Source: Actinopolymorpha sp. NPDC004070
Lineage (GTDB): Bacteria > Actinomycetota > Actinomycetes > Propionibacteriales > Actinopolymorphaceae
Assembly: GCF_040610475.1 (NCBI RefSeq)
Contig: NZ_JBEXMJ010000008.1
Location: forward strand, 1-64,000
Length of the DNA stretch: 64,000 nucleotides
Direction: 5' to 3'
Below the pieces are notes generated by a model. The model did not search any database. It had not been told where the DNA came from and saw only the letters and a list, made by a program, of their open reading frames with translations. Shown piece after piece: positions 46,865 through 56,554 of the stretch (its first letter is position 1; every line of letters begins with the position of its first letter). A program made the translations under genes and the position numbers.

Positions 46865-47749
46865 GCGTTCACAGCGCGGCGGGTCGATGGTGAGGCCGAC
46901 GCCCAGCCCCCACAGCCAGTAGTCGACCGCGCGGACGATCGCCCAGGCGCGGGCGCGCTCGGGGTCCAGGCCGCCGGCCGCGGTCAGGACGCGGAGCAGG
47001 TCGCGGATGGCCCCGGCATCGGGCGCCTCGTCGACCCGGGTCCACATCAACTCCGGCACCGCGAACTCCGGCTCGCCCGCGACCGGCTTGGGGTCGATCG
47101 CCAGCCAGGGTTCGCGATCGGCGCCCAGCACGTTGCCGTAGTGCAGGTCGGCGTGCACCAGGTCGCCGCCCGCGCCGGCTGCGAGGTCCCGGGCGGTGGC
47201 GGCCACCAGGTCGATCCACCGGGCCGGCACCGGGCCACCGAGTTCGCGCTGCCGGTCGCGCACGGTGGCCGCGATCTCGGCGCCCAGGTCGGCGAGTCGC
47301 GGCGTACCGACCGGCAGCGGCTGGTCGGCCATGACCGGCACCGCGAGCCGGCGCAGCAGCCCGCCCGCGATCCCGGCCGCCTCGAACAGCTCGAGGTCGG
47401 CGAGCGAACGCCCCGCATCCAGGCGTTCCAGCAGCAGGGCACCGTCCTCGGGCCGGGCCGCGAGCAGGCGGACGATGCCCCGTCCGTCCCAGGCCCGCAG
47501 CGCGTCGGCCTCCACCGCGGTGCTCGCCGGGTCCCAGCAGACCTTGAGTACGCAGGGCTCGGAGCCGCGCCGAACCTCGAAGACCAGGCTGTTGGCGCCG
47601 TGCCGCGGCGGGTCGGGCAGCACCTCCACCGCCCACTGCCGGGCCAGCTCCGCCACGAAGTCGGGCAGCCGGTCGAGCCACGCGTGGGCGCCCGGTCCGG
47701 CGAGCATGACCCGCTCCGCCACGAAGCTCGGGGGTACGACGATCCGCAT
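46844..47749 (-). CDS. APH(6)/hydroxyurea-streptomycin kinase-family protein
   Basis: A 301-residue kinase of the family that includes streptomycin 6-phosphotransferases (StrA/StrB type) and hydroxyurea phosphotransferase. It has the ATP lysine region SEPCVLKVCWDP, GRGIVRLLAA, the catalytic loop VHADLHYGNVLG, and the metal site WLAIDPKPVAGEPEF. Whether it modifies a drug is unknown; chromosomal members are common in actinobacteria. The ATG at 47749 has GGGAG. Divergent from aroH. Confidence 0.82.
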   Translation of the reverse strand: MRIVVPPSFVAERVMLAGPGAHAWLDRLPDFVAELARQWAVEVLPDPPRHGANSLVFEVRRGSEPCVLKVCWDPASTAVEADALRAWDGRGIVRLLAARPEDGALLLERLDAGRSLADLELFEAAGIAGGLLRRLAVPVMADQPLPVGTPRLADLGAEIAATVRDRQRELGGPVPARWIDLVAATARDLAAGAGGDLVHADLHYGNVLGADREPWLAIDPKPVAGEPEFAVPELMWTRVDEAPDAGAIRDLLRVLTAAGGLDPERARAWAIVRAVDYWLWGLGVGLTIDPPRCERVVAALV

Positions 47750-47941
47750 GCTGCTCCCTGTCCGGGGCGGGCCTCCGGGCGAGCGCGCATCCCGGCGGGG
47801 ACCATACCGGCGGCCGGTCGCGGTCGTCACGTCGGTTTCGCCGGCATCCGCTCGCCTCGCGAACGCCCGGTTTGCGCCTTCCGTCCGGGAACGCGGCGCC
47901 GCCCGGGGTGCGCCCGGGGAGGGCCTCGGGGCCCGCGTCGA

Positions 47942-47947
47942 TAGGCT
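47942..47947 (+). promoter_or_regulatory. Candidate -10 box of aroH
   Basis: TAGGCT followed by GA, identical to the element before pyrG, lies 31 bases ahead of the aroH GTG. A start near 47955 would leave a 24-base leader holding the GAAGGAAA ribosome site. No clear -35 is seen. Confidence 0.35.
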
Positions 47948-47978
47948 GACCCGGAACCCCGTACGGAAGGAAACCACG

Positions 47979-48371
47979 GTGGCTGTCCGGGCAGTGCGTG
48001 GCGCGACCCAGCTCGAGGTCGACGAACGCGAACACCTGCTGGAGCGGGTCGCGGAGCTCGTCCGCACCGTCCTGCACAGCAACGACCTCACCAACGACGA
48101 CCTGATCAGCGTCATCTTCACCGCCACCTCCGACGTGCAGTCGGAGTTCCCCGCCTACGCCGCCCGGCTGATGGGGATGACCGACGTCCCGCTGCTGTGC
48201 GCGCGGGAGCTGGAGATCGGCGGCGGGATGCCTCTGGTGGTGAGGTTGCTCGCCCACGTGGAGACCGACCTCACCCGTGACGAGGTGACCCACGTCTACC
48301 TGCACGGCGCGGCCGCGCTGCGACGCGACCTGGCCCACGTGCACGCCGTACCCGACGAGACGAAGGCATGA
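47979..48371 (+). CDS. aroH: Chorismate mutase, AroH type
   Basis: A 130-residue monofunctional chorismate mutase of the trimeric AroH (Bacillus subtilis) class. It has the active-site Arg in VRGATQLEVDE, VISVIFTAT-like ISVIFTATSDVQSEFPA, the Cys/Glu region LCARELEIGGGMP, and the late Arg of VVRLLAHVE. It makes prephenate for the next gene, tyrA, to which it is coupled by ATGA. The GTG at 47979 has GAAGGAAA. Confidence 0.93.
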   Translation: MAVRAVRGATQLEVDEREHLLERVAELVRTVLHSNDLTNDDLISVIFTATSDVQSEFPAYAARLMGMTDVPLLCARELEIGGGMPLVVRLLAHVETDLTRDEVTHVYLHGAAALRRDLAHVHAVPDETKA

Positions 48372-49477
48372 CCGAGCCGCCGTTCCGCCGCGTGGTGGTG
48401 ATCGGGGCGGGCCTGATGGGCACCTCGGTCGCGCTGGCGCTGCGCCGGTCGGGCGTGGAGGTGCTGCTGGAGGACGCCGACCCGGGCAACCTGCGGGTCG
48501 CGGTCTCCCTCGGCGCGGGCGTGCCCGTGGTGGCGGACGACTCGCCGGGCAGCGACTCGACGGACCTGGTGGTGGTCGGCGTACCCCCGGCGGCACTCGG
48601 CCCGGTGATCGCCGGCGCGCTGGCCCGCTTTCCCGGTGCCGCCGTCACCGACCTCGGCAGCGTCAAGGCCGCCGCACTCGCCGGCGCCCGGGCCAACGCG
48701 TCCGTGGGGGCGGCGCTGGACCGCTACGTGGGCGGGCATCCGATGGCCGGCAGTGAACAGTCCGGTCCGCTGGCCGCGCGCGCCGACCTGTTCGACGGCC
48801 GGGCCTGGGCGGTGACCCCGCACGCCGACAGCCGGCCGGACGCGGTGGCCGCGATGGAGCGGCTGGCCCGCACCTGCGGAGCGTTTCCCGTCCAGCTCTC
48901 ACCCGGTGAGCACGACGAGGCGGTCGCGCTGGTCTCCCACCTTCCGCAGGTCGCCTCGACGGTGGTCGCCGGCCTGCTGACCACCGCCGCGGAGGGACAC
49001 CTCGTCCTCGCCGGCCAGGGGCTGCGGGACGTGACCCGGATCGCCGGCGGCGACCCGGAGCTGTGGACGCAGATCCTGTCCGCCAACGCCGAGCCGGTCG
49101 CCCGGCTGCTGCACGAGGCCGCCGACAACCTGCACCGGGTCGCGCACACGCTGGAGAAGCGGGACGCGGCCGAGGCCGGGCTGGCCGACCTGCGCAACTC
49201 CCTGGAACGCGGCGCCACCGGCGTACGCCGGCTGCCGGGCAAGCACGGCGCGCGTCCGGAGGCGTTCAGCGCGGTACCCGTCCTGCTGCCCGACCAGCCG
49301 GGGGAGCTGGCCCGCCTGTTCGCCGACGTGGGCGCCGCCGGAGTCAACATCGAGGACGTACGCATCGATCACAGCCCGAACACACCGGCCGGCCTGGTGG
49401 AGCTGTGGGTCCACCAGGACACCGTTCCCGCCCTGCTGGAGGCCCTGGCTCACCACGGGTGGGACGTGCACGGGTAG
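48368..49477 (+). CDS. tyrA: Prephenate dehydrogenase
   Basis: A 369-residue enzyme that makes 4-hydroxyphenylpyruvate for tyrosine. The N-terminal Rossmann domain has VVVIGAGLMGTSVALAL, and the active-site His is in VGGHPMAGSEQSGP. HLPQVAST is in the dimerisation half. A C-terminal ACT-like domain (from about residue 300) has LLPDQPGELARLFADVGAAGVN, which suggests feedback control by tyrosine. The ATG at 48368 overlaps aroH. Confidence 0.92.
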   Translation: MTEPPFRRVVVIGAGLMGTSVALALRRSGVEVLLEDADPGNLRVAVSLGAGVPVVADDSPGSDSTDLVVVGVPPAALGPVIAGALARFPGAAVTDLGSVKAAALAGARANASVGAALDRYVGGHPMAGSEQSGPLAARADLFDGRAWAVTPHADSRPDAVAAMERLARTCGAFPVQLSPGEHDEAVALVSHLPQVASTVVAGLLTTAAEGHLVLAGQGLRDVTRIAGGDPELWTQILSANAEPVARLLHEAADNLHRVAHTLEKRDAAEAGLADLRNSLERGATGVRRLPGKHGARPEAFSAVPVLLPDQPGELARLFADVGAAGVNIEDVRIDHSPNTPAGLVELWVHQDTVPALLEALAHHGWDVHG

Positions 49478-49509
49478 CCTCCCCACGAGTACCCGGAGGG
49501 AGACGACAG

Positions 49510-50244
49510 GTGGAGCGAGCCGACCAGGCCGACCGTACCGAGCAGGCCGAGCGGTCCGGCACGGCGGGGATCGTGGTGGCCATCGACGGGCCGTCCGGTT
49601 CCGGCAAGTCCAGCGCCGCCCGCGGCACCGCACGCCGGCTGGGCCTGCGCTACCTCGACACCGGTGCGATGTACCGCGCGGTGACCTGGTGGATGATGCG
49701 CGCCGGCATACCGGTCGACGACGCCGACGAGGTGGCCGCGCGTTCCGGCGAGCCCGACCTGCGGGCCGGCACCGACCCCGACCTCCCGACGATCACCGTC
49801 GACGGGGTGGACGTGTCCGGCCCGATCCGGTCCCGTGAGGTGACCAACGCGGTCTCCGCGGTCTCCGCGGTCCCGGCCGTCCGCCAGCGGCTGGTTGCGT
49901 TGCAGCGTGAGCTCATCGGCGCCGGTGGGATCGTCGTCGAGGGTCGCGACATCGGGACGACCGTCGCGCCCGACGCCACCGTCAAGGTCTACCTGACAGC
50001 GCACGAGCAGGAGCGTGCCCGCCGCCGGGCCGCCGAGGGCCTGGGCGGTGCGAAGGTCGAGGTGACCCTCACCCAGCAGGAGCTCGCCCTCCGGGACAGG
50101 AAGGACTCCACCCGGACGGCCTCGCCGCTCAACCAGGCGCCAGACGCGATCGTGCTGGACACCACCGAGCTCAACCTCAACCAGGTCATCGAGCGCATCT
50201 GCGCCCTCGCCGACGAGCGCGCCGGCACGCCCGGCCGTCGCTGA
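49510..50244 (+). CDS. cmk: Cytidylate kinase
   Basis: A 244-residue NMP kinase that phosphorylates CMP and dCMP. It has the P-loop AIDGPSGSGKSS (near residue 23), LRYLDTGAMYRA, GIVVEGRDIGTTVAPDA and DRKDSTRTASPL with the substrate Ser and Asp. The first 18 residues are an Asp/Arg/Gln-rich lead. The GTG at 49510 has GGAGGGAG upstream. It matches Rv1712 by position, next to an acyltransferase and der. Confidence 0.94.
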   Translation: MERADQADRTEQAERSGTAGIVVAIDGPSGSGKSSAARGTARRLGLRYLDTGAMYRAVTWWMMRAGIPVDDADEVAARSGEPDLRAGTDPDLPTITVDGVDVSGPIRSREVTNAVSAVSAVPAVRQRLVALQRELIGAGGIVVEGRDIGTTVAPDATVKVYLTAHEQERARRRAAEGLGGAKVEVTLTQQELALRDRKDSTRTASPLNQAPDAIVLDTTELNLNQVIERICALADERAGTPGRR

Positions 50245-50300
50245 CCGGGCGACCGAGCGACCGACCGCGCGACCGGGCAAGCGACTGATGGGGGCCGACG

Positions 50301-51035
50301 ATGAGTGAGCCGGCTGTGACTCCGTACTGGCACGACGTGATCGGACCGCCCCGGCGCAGCCTGGCGGTGTCGCGCCCCCTCGTGGAGCGGCTGGTGCGGG
50401 CGACCTGGAAGGTCCGGGTGCACGACGACCACCACGTACCCCCCACCGGCCCGGTGATCCTCGCGTCCAACCACGTCGGCATCCTCGACGGCCCGGTGCT
50501 GTGCGCGGTCGCCCGGCGGCCGGTGCACGCCATCGTCAAGAAGGAGATGTTCCGCGGCGCGGTCGGCCGCGCACTGCGCGGGATGGGGCAGATCCCCGTC
50601 GACCGCCGGGCCACCGACCCGGCTGCCGTCAAGGCGGCGTTGGCGGTGCTCCACCGCGGCGACGCGCTGGCGATCTACCCCGAGGGGGCTCGCGGGGCCG
50701 GCGACTTCACGGTGATCAAGTCCGGCGTGGCCTACCTCGCGCTGTGCACGGGAGCGCCGGTGGTTCCGGTCGTGTGCCTGGGCACCAGGCTGTCGGGGTC
50801 CTCGATCAGTTCGGTGCCGCCCGCGCGGTCCCCGGTCGACCTGGTGTTCGGGCCGCCGGTGACGTTGCCGCGCACGGACTGGCCCCGGCGCCAGGGCGTG
50901 GTCCGCGAGCAGGCGCAGTGGCTGCAGAAATGGTTGGTGGGCCACCTGCGTTATGCCTGCGAGCTGACCGGCCGGGACCTGCCCGGACCGGTCGCCGACC
51001 CCGAGCCCGAACCCGGTCCGGTGGTCACGCCGTAG
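50301..51035 (+). CDS. 1-acyl-glycerol-3-phosphate acyltransferase family (PlsC-like)
   Basis: A 244-residue acyltransferase. It has the HX4D motif in SNHVGILDGPV (near residue 57), IVKKEMFRG, IPVDRR, the EGxR motif in YPEGARG, and VVPVVCLG. It would acylate lysophosphatidate or a similar lipid at the membrane. It sits between cmk and der, as in many actinobacteria. The ATG at 50301 has a weak GGGG-rich site. Confidence 0.88.
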   Translation: MSEPAVTPYWHDVIGPPRRSLAVSRPLVERLVRATWKVRVHDDHHVPPTGPVILASNHVGILDGPVLCAVARRPVHAIVKKEMFRGAVGRALRGMGQIPVDRRATDPAAVKAALAVLHRGDALAIYPEGARGAGDFTVIKSGVAYLALCTGAPVVPVVCLGTRLSGSSISSVPPARSPVDLVFGPPVTLPRTDWPRRQGVVREQAQWLQKWLVGHLRYACELTGRDLPGPVADPEPEPGPVVTP

Positions 51036-51195
51036 CCTGGACACCTGAGCGCACCGGCTGCCCCGTCCGGGGCGGAGCCGGGGGCACTGAGCGCACGGGC
51101 AGTTCGCACAGCTCGACCGTTCAGCACCACCGCGGGCACCCCCATGCGCCCGCGACCGAGGCCTGGGACACCGGCCCCGACATAGAGGACTTTTT

Positions 51196-52614
51196 GTGAG
51201 CAACGAGGAGCAGCGCCGCGTCGAGGACTACGTCGACGATATCGACGGGTTCGGAGAATTCGACGGAACGGCATTCGGGGCCGAGGACGAGGCGGCCGAG
51301 AACGTACCAGTGGTGGCCGTCGTCGGGCGGCCGAACGTCGGCAAGTCCACCCTGGTCAACCGCATCCTCGGCCGCCGCGAGGCGGTCGTGGAGGACCTGC
51401 CCGGCGTCACCCGGGACCGCGTCGCCTACGACGCCGACTGGCGCGGACGCCGCTTCACCCTGGTCGACACCGGCGGCTGGGACCCCGAGGCGAAGGGCTT
51501 CATGGCGCGGGTGTCCGCGCAGGCCGAGCTGGCCGTGGAGGCCGCCGACGTGGTGCTGTTCGTGCTCGACGCCACCGTCGGGGCGACCGACGTGGACGAG
51601 ACCGTGGTGAAGATTCTGCGCCGGTCGGGCAAGCCGGTGGTGGTCGCCGCCAACAAGGCCGACGACCATCGCGGGGAGGCCGACGCGACCGCGTTGTGGT
51701 CGCTCGGGCTGGGTGAGCCGCTGGCGGTGTCGGCGATGCACGGGCGGGGGACCGGTGATCTGCTCGACGCGGTGTTCGAGGTGCTCCCCGAGGCGCCCCC
51801 CGAACGCGAACCCGGCACCGGCGGGCCGCGGCGGATCGCCCTTGTGGGCAAGCCGAACGTCGGCAAGTCCAGCCTGCTGAACCGGCTCGCGGGGCAGGAA
51901 CGCGTGGTCGTCGACTCCGTGGCCGGCACCACCGTCGACCCGGTGGACGAGCTGGTCGAACTCGGCGACAAGACCTGGCGGTTCATCGACACCGCCGGGA
52001 TCCGCCGCCGGGTCCGCGAGGCGTCCGGGCACGAGTACTACGCGAGCCTGCGTACCTCCGCCGCGATCGACCGCGCCGAGGTGGCCGTCGTACTCCTGGA
52101 CGCCTCCCAGCCGCTGTCGGAGCAGGACCTGCGGATCATCACCACCGTCGTGGAGGCGGGCCGCGGCCTGGTCCTGGCATTCAACAAGTGGGACCTCGTG
52201 GACGAGGACCGCCGGCTGCGGCTGGAGAAGGAACTCGACCGGCAGGTGCGCGTCCAGTGGGCGCCGCGGATCAACGTCAGCGCCCGCACCGGCTGGCACG
52301 TCGACCGGCTGGTCCGGGCGATGGAGACCTCGCTGGCCGGCTGGGAGACCCGGATTCCCACCGGGCAGCTGAACGCGTTCCTCGGCCGGCTCGTCGCCTC
52401 CCATCCGCACCCGGTCCGCGGAGGCAAGCAGCCCCGCATCCTGTTCGCCACCCAGCCGCAGACGTCGCCACCGAAGTTCCTGCTGTTCACCACGGGCTTC
52501 ATCGAGGCGTCGTACCGGAGGTTCGTGGAGCGGCGGCTGCGGGAGGAGTTCGGCTTCTCCGGGTCGCCGATCATGATCTCGGTGAAGGTACGGGAGAAGC
52601 GGAAGAAGAGCTGA
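51196..52614 (+). CDS. der: GTPase Der (EngA)
   Basis: A 472-residue ribosome-assembly GTPase with two GTPase domains in tandem. G1 motifs are [12 protein letters not shown] (about residue 40) and [12 protein letters not shown] (about 217). Each is followed by the DTGGW/DTAGI switch, and by NKAD and NKWD. The C-terminal KH-like domain binds 23S rRNA (from about 380). The first 35 residues are acidic. It is required for 50S maturation. The GTG at 51196 lies after a 160-base gap. Position matches Rv1713. Confidence 0.95.
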   Translation: MSNEEQRRVEDYVDDIDGFGEFDGTAFGAEDEAAENVPVVAVVGRPNVGKSTLVNRILGRREAVVEDLPGVTRDRVAYDADWRGRRFTLVDTGGWDPEAKGFMARVSAQAELAVEAADVVLFVLDATVGATDVDETVVKILRRSGKPVVVAANKADDHRGEADATALWSLGLGEPLAVSAMHGRGTGDLLDAVFEVLPEAPPEREPGTGGPRRIALVGKPNVGKSSLLNRLAGQERVVVDSVAGTTVDPVDELVELGDKTWRFIDTAGIRRRVREASGHEYYASLRTSAAIDRAEVAVVLLDASQPLSEQDLRIITTVVEAGRGLVLAFNKWDLVDEDRRLRLEKELDRQVRVQWAPRINVSARTGWHVDRLVRAMETSLAGWETRIPTGQLNAFLGRLVASHPHPVRGGKQPRILFATQPQTSPPKFLLFTTGFIEASYRRFVERRLREEFGFSGSPIMISVKVREKRKKS

Positions 52615-52693
52615 CCGTGGACTCGGAGCCGGTGACGTACCGCCGACGGACCATGCGGTAAGGTTTCGGTCGGTTCGGCGGAGTCGCCGGCCA

Positions 52694-52767
<74 letters not shown>

Positions 52768-52896
52768 CACACGAAGTGAACAACGTCGCCGCGGGGCACA
52801 GGCGATCGCAGGGCCTCTGACCCGCCTCCCTCGACGAGCCCCAGCGCGGGCATCGACGGACCAGCTACAACGACGCGGCCGGGGGACCGGTGCCCG

Positions 52897-53535
52897 ATGA
52901 CCGGCACGAAGCTCGACCTGAAGAAGGACCTCGACCCCTACCAGGCGAAACGAGGCCGGTTCCGGCTCGTGAACGTGCCCGACATGCAGTACCTCATGAT
53001 CGACGGTCACGGCGACCCGAACACCTCACCCGCGTACGCCGACTCGGTCAACGCGCTCTGTCCAGTCGCTTACAAGCTGAAGTTCGCCAGCAAGCGAGAC
53101 CTCGGACGCGATTACGTCGTCATGCCGCTGGAAGGTCTGTGGTGGGCCGAGGACATGGACTCCTTCACGGCCTCGCGCGACAAGGCGCGGTGGGACTGGA
53201 CGTTGATGATCATGACTCCGGACTGGATCGACCAGCAGGTGTTCGACGATGCCGTCGAGCAGGCCGGCGCCAGGGACCGACCCGCACGGCTCGGCGACGT
53301 CCGCCTGGAAACGCTGTCCGAGGGCCGGTGTGTCCAGACACTGCACGTCGGGTCGTACGACGACGAGGCCGACGTCCTCGCCCGGATGCACCACGAGTTC
53401 ATTCCTGCTCAAAGCCTTCGCATGGTCGGCAAGCACCACGAGATCTATCTCAGCGACCCCCGGAAGACCGCACCCGAGAAACTGCGCACCATCCTCCGGC
53501 AGCCGGTTCGCGACATCACCGAACCGCAGGTGTAG
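52897..53535 (+). CDS. GyrI-like domain protein
   Basis: A 212-residue single-domain protein of the GyrI-like small-molecule-binding family. It has the motif VPDMQYLMIDGHGDPN, SVNALCPVAYKLKF, LEGLWWAEDM and the conserved end GRCVQTLHVGSYDDE...GKHHEIYLSDPRK. It has no DNA-binding domain. Members bind small hydrophobic ligands, and some hydrolyse cyclopropanoid toxins. The start is the ATG at 52897. Confidence 0.87.
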   Translation: MTGTKLDLKKDLDPYQAKRGRFRLVNVPDMQYLMIDGHGDPNTSPAYADSVNALCPVAYKLKFASKRDLGRDYVVMPLEGLWWAEDMDSFTASRDKARWDWTLMIMTPDWIDQQVFDDAVEQAGARDRPARLGDVRLETLSEGRCVQTLHVGSYDDEADVLARMHHEFIPAQSLRMVGKHHEIYLSDPRKTAPEKLRTILRQPVRDITEPQV

Positions 53536-53588
53536 ATCCCAGCCCGCCGAAAGTTGCGGTGGCGCCGGGCTTCCGCGAGGGTGCGGTC

Positions 53589-54350
53589 ATGGACGAGTAC
53601 CCGGAGGAGCCCATCTCCGGCGCGGGCCTGGAAGACCGAAACCTGGTACGTGTCGGCGACACCGTGCGGCGTCCGGCCGGTCACTGGACTCCCTCCGTCC
53701 AGCACCTCCTGGGGGACCTTCGAGCCAGGGGGTTCGACCTCGCGCCCGATCCGCGAGGTGTCGACCGGCACGGCAGGGAGGTGCTGAGCTACATCGAGGG
53801 ACGTGACCAGGGCTTCCCGTTCATTCCCGAAATCCTCAGCGACGAGGGCGCTGAAGAACTGGGTCGGCTCACGCGCCGCCTCCGAGAACTCCTGAGCGCC
53901 TACCCGTGCGCGGCCGACGCGCGATGGCAGTGTGCGGAGGGCGCTCCCACACCGGGCGAGGCGCTGCAGCACGGCGATCTGGGACCTTGGAACCTCCTGT
54001 GGGGTGACCGGCAGCGGGTCGTCGGCGTACTGGACTGGGACTTCGCGGGGCCCGGCGATCCTTGGTACGACACAGGCCATCTGGCGTGGTTCACCGTGCC
54101 CCTGATGGACGATGACCGAGCCGGCCAACGGGGCTTCCCGAGTCCCCCGGACCGACACGCACGGCTCGAGGCTTTCGCGACCGGAGCCGGTGTCTCCAGC
54201 CGCGAACTCGTCCAGGTGGTGCTTCGAGCACAGGCGGAGTACGAACGACGGGTGTCGACGCGCAGCGGTCCCTGGGCGACGTTCCGGCAGATGGGCTTGA
54301 ACGAGAAAGCACGCGGCGACCGATTGTGGACGGCTCGTCACTTCGCATGA
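53589..54350 (+). CDS. Phosphotransferase (APH-family) protein
   Basis: A 253-residue kinase-fold protein. It has the catalytic loop LQHGDLGPWNLLWGD, metal-binding VLDWDFAGPGDPWYD and a shortened N-lobe (EVLSYIEGRDQGFPF). These are the family motifs of macrolide/aminoglycoside-kinase-like proteins, but the substrate is unknown. The ATG at 53589 is 54 bases after the GyrI-like gene stop. Confidence 0.8.
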   Translation: MDEYPEEPISGAGLEDRNLVRVGDTVRRPAGHWTPSVQHLLGDLRARGFDLAPDPRGVDRHGREVLSYIEGRDQGFPFIPEILSDEGAEELGRLTRRLRELLSAYPCAADARWQCAEGAPTPGEALQHGDLGPWNLLWGDRQRVVGVLDWDFAGPGDPWYDTGHLAWFTVPLMDDDRAGQRGFPSPPDRHARLEAFATGAGVSSRELVQVVLRAQAEYERRVSTRSGPWATFRQMGLNEKARGDRLWTARHFA

Positions 54351-54378
54351 GAAAACGAAGGCAGCAACGGCAAACCAA

Positions 54379-54396
54379 GCCCCGGGAACGCGGGGC
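54379..54396. terminator. Weak hairpin between convergent genes
   Basis: GCCCCG/CGGGGC form a 6-bp stem with a GGAACG loop in the 52-base gap between the convergent kinase and VOC genes. No U-tract follows. Confidence 0.35.
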
Positions 54397-54402
54397 CAGT
54401 TG

Positions 54403-54750
54403 TCACCCGGCCGTCGAGACCTCGCCGCCGATTCCGGTTTCGTTGCCGTCGCCGTCATGGAAGACGTACTTCCATACCGAGCCGTGCTTCTCGACGTCGA
54501 CCGGCTCCAGGCCCTGGTCGGAGATCCTCGCCACCTCGGCCGTCGGGTCGTCGACCCAGATCATGCTGACGGCACCGCCGGCCCTGCCGGGGTCCTGAAT
54601 GATGTACACGTACCGGTCCTCGGCCAACTGCCAGACCGCCTCGACGTCGTTCGGATAGAAGGTCGGCTCAGCACCGAACAAACGCTTGTACCACTCCAGC
54701 GCGCTGGCATAGTCGCGCACCGGGATCCCTGCGAACACTCCTACCGCCAT
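54403..54750 (-). CDS. VOC-family (glyoxalase/bleomycin-resistance fold) protein
   Basis: A 115-residue single-module VOC protein: VFAGIPVRDYASALEWYKRLFG, then VYIIQDP, a middle strand ending MIWVDDP, and VWKYVFHDGDGNETGIGG, with a Glu at the usual metal position. Function unknown; binding of a small ligand is typical. The ATG at 54750 has GGGGAGA. Confidence 0.85.
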   Translation of the reverse strand: MAVGVFAGIPVRDYASALEWYKRLFGAEPTFYPNDVEAVWQLAEDRYVYIIQDPGRAGGAVSMIWVDDPTAEVARISDQGLEPVDVEKHGSVWKYVFHDGDGNETGIGGEVSTAG

Positions 54751-54988
54751 GTCTGTCTCCCCACTCGATGTCGGACCCGACCGGTCGGGCGCTGAAGGAC
54801 AGACCGGCGCTCGCGCGGAAACTCAGCGGAGCCGGCCGAACTGATCTGCTCGACCGCCCGTCGGGTGCGCCATCAACCGAGGTCAGCCGCCCGATGCTGC
54901 CACCGGCGGATGTATCGTCGTGGGCACGCCGCGCCGGAGAAGGTAGCCCAAGCGTTTCGCCCCCACTTCTCGACCGGACAGGTACGCC

Positions 54989-55084
54989 ATGTTCTTTTTC
55001 TTCAGCAACAGACTGGGTTGCATCGGCTCGGTACTGCTCTCGCTCATCGTCACGATTGTCCTGGTTCTGATCTTCACCCGATAG
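54989..55084 (+). CDS. 31-residue single-pass membrane protein
   Basis: MFFFFSNRLGCIGS opens a 31-residue protein that runs straight into a hydrophobic helix (VLLSLIVTIVLVLIF) and ends TR before a TAG. The FFFFSNRLGCxGS start matches very short, mostly unannotated proteins that recur across actinobacteria. The ribosome site (GGACAGG) is weak. The surrounding 540-870 bases have no other clear gene, so this is the only credible one in the gap. Confidence 0.6.
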   Translation: MFFFFSNRLGCIGSVLLSLIVTIVLVLIFTR

Positions 55085-55625
55085 CTACATCGCCACGCCG
55101 GGGGACCGTTGGTCCAGCGCAACTGCCGGTTGACGCGGCGCCTCCACCCGCGCTCAGCGACATGATCACACGCCCATTGCCTGTCAGTCAGCGTTCTCCC
55201 GATCACTCGCCGGGGCCAGGCGCATGTGCCTGATCGTGGAGCGACGAGCACCATGGCGGTGATGGCCGCGGACATGCAGGTGATGGTGGGACGCGTGCCC
55301 GGTCCACACACAGCACCATGAAGTCGCGGTTCCTGCGTAGGGGAGTCACCGCGTCGGTGTCAACGCAGCTCCTTCGGTCATTGCCGCCGCTCCGGTTGGA
55401 GGCCGTCATCGTGATCAACGCCCCGTCTCGAAGCCGGCGCGGGCACCTGTCCATCGCATCTGCTGACAGCGGATCGCGTTCGCCGGCAGCGGAACGTCTG
55501 CGAGAACGGTCGACGTCTGTGGGTCTGTGGCGCTTGTCGGTGGCCTCTGCCATCCTCACGGGCCATGAGGAACACCGGCGGTCGACGGCCTTGTCGGCAG
55601 CCTCGAAGCGATGAGGAGACAGTCG
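55085..55625. other. Non-coding stretch with a possible MFS transporter relic
   Basis: No intact gene. On the minus strand, RRNRDFMVL (55315-55341) and, in another frame, MSAAITAMVLVAP (about 55230-55275) resemble the first residues and first helix of MFS exporters. They are broken by frameshifts. The rest shows no coding signal. The GAGGAG ribosome site of the DinB gene lies at its right end. Confidence 0.35.
55200..55345 (-). pseudogene. Possible MFS transporter N-terminal relic
   Basis: The fragments RNRDFMVL and SAAITAMVLVA lie in order on the minus strand but in different frames, as the start of an MFS protein (NRDFRLLW... first helix) would. Nothing further downstream is recognisable. 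Low-confidence call. Confidence 0.25.
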
Positions 55626-56096
55626 ATGAACGGCCTGTTCGAGGAGGAGATTCGCGGGCACCACAGCATGCGGGATCACCTGCTGACCCTGCTCTCCGAC
55701 ACCGACCTCGGCTACAAGCTTCCGGGCCACAACCCGACCCTGGGCGGACTCCTGGTCGAGCTGGGTGAGCTCCAGGGCGTCTACACCCACTCGTTCGACA
55801 ACTTCACTCTCGACTGGGCGCACCGCCGGCTTCCGCCTCCAGCGCCGATGACGGTCGGCGGTCTGCGCACGTGGTTCGACGCGCAGGACGACGCGATGAA
55901 GGGCGCGCTGGACAGGTTCACGGAGGAGGACTTGCACATCGACCGTATCGACCGCGGCGGCGGCTTCGTCGCTTCGCCGTTCGTCCAGCACCAGATCTAC
56001 CGCGAGGCGGTGTACATCTTCTACGGCAAGCTGAGTGTCTACCTCAGGGCGCTCGAACGCGACGCCGGCGAGCAGTGGGCGGCCTGGGTGGGCTGA
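55626..56096 (+). CDS. DinB-family protein
   Basis: A 156-residue four-helix protein of the DinB/YfiT fold. It has HHSMRDHLLTLLSDTDLGYKL, a PGHNPTLGGLLVELGELQGVYTHS segment with the metal-site His region, and a C-terminal helix pair HQIYREAVYIFYGK. DinB-like proteins are metal-binding thiol transferases or of unknown role. The ATG at 55626 has GAGGAG; the in-frame ATG at 55611 has none. Confidence 0.8.
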   Translation: MNGLFEEEIRGHHSMRDHLLTLLSDTDLGYKLPGHNPTLGGLLVELGELQGVYTHSFDNFTLDWAHRRLPPPAPMTVGGLRTWFDAQDDAMKGALDRFTEEDLHIDRIDRGGGFVASPFVQHQIYREAVYIFYGKLSVYLRALERDAGEQWAAWVG

Positions 56097-56554
56097 TCAT
56101 CGATACGCAGTCGGCACTCAGACGGCGCCGAACATGGACAGACAGGGCCGGAGACCGCGAATCTCGACAGGGATAAGCCTCTGAGCCTCCCACCTGTCAC
56201 GGTCGAGGCGGAAGCGGCGGTGTCGGTCCCGAGGCCCCTCCCGCGGGAGTCGGCTGTCAGCCAGGAACCACTGGCAACCTCGCGCCGCACCGGGAACTGG
56301 ACCGCAAACAGACGCTGCAATCCGACGACCCGACCCGCGACCACGGTGACAAGGGTGAGCGTCGACGTGACGGGTCCCGGGTTCGAGCGCCTCGCGATGG
56401 ACGCTGATCAAGTCCAGGAAAGCGCGATCGGGCAGTGGTGGGACCAAACAACTCGCCTCCGCTTGCCGCATCACATCGTGTCGGCACTGTCGCGCCGCAG
56501 CCATGGCCGAAGTGGCAGACTGGTGCAACCAATCGGGGTGGGAAGGAGGCCGTC
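56097..56554. other. Intergenic region before mntA
   Basis: About 460 bases. No homology-like ORF or RNA was recognised on either strand. The ribosome site GGAAGGAGG (56541-56549) lies at the right end. The mntA/hepT promoter is expected here, but no clear hexamers were found. Confidence 0.35.

Noticed and set aside
56118..56528. Minus-strand frame of 136 codons in the DinB-mntA gap
   Set aside because: No ribosome site, no family features and GC3 not typical of genes here.
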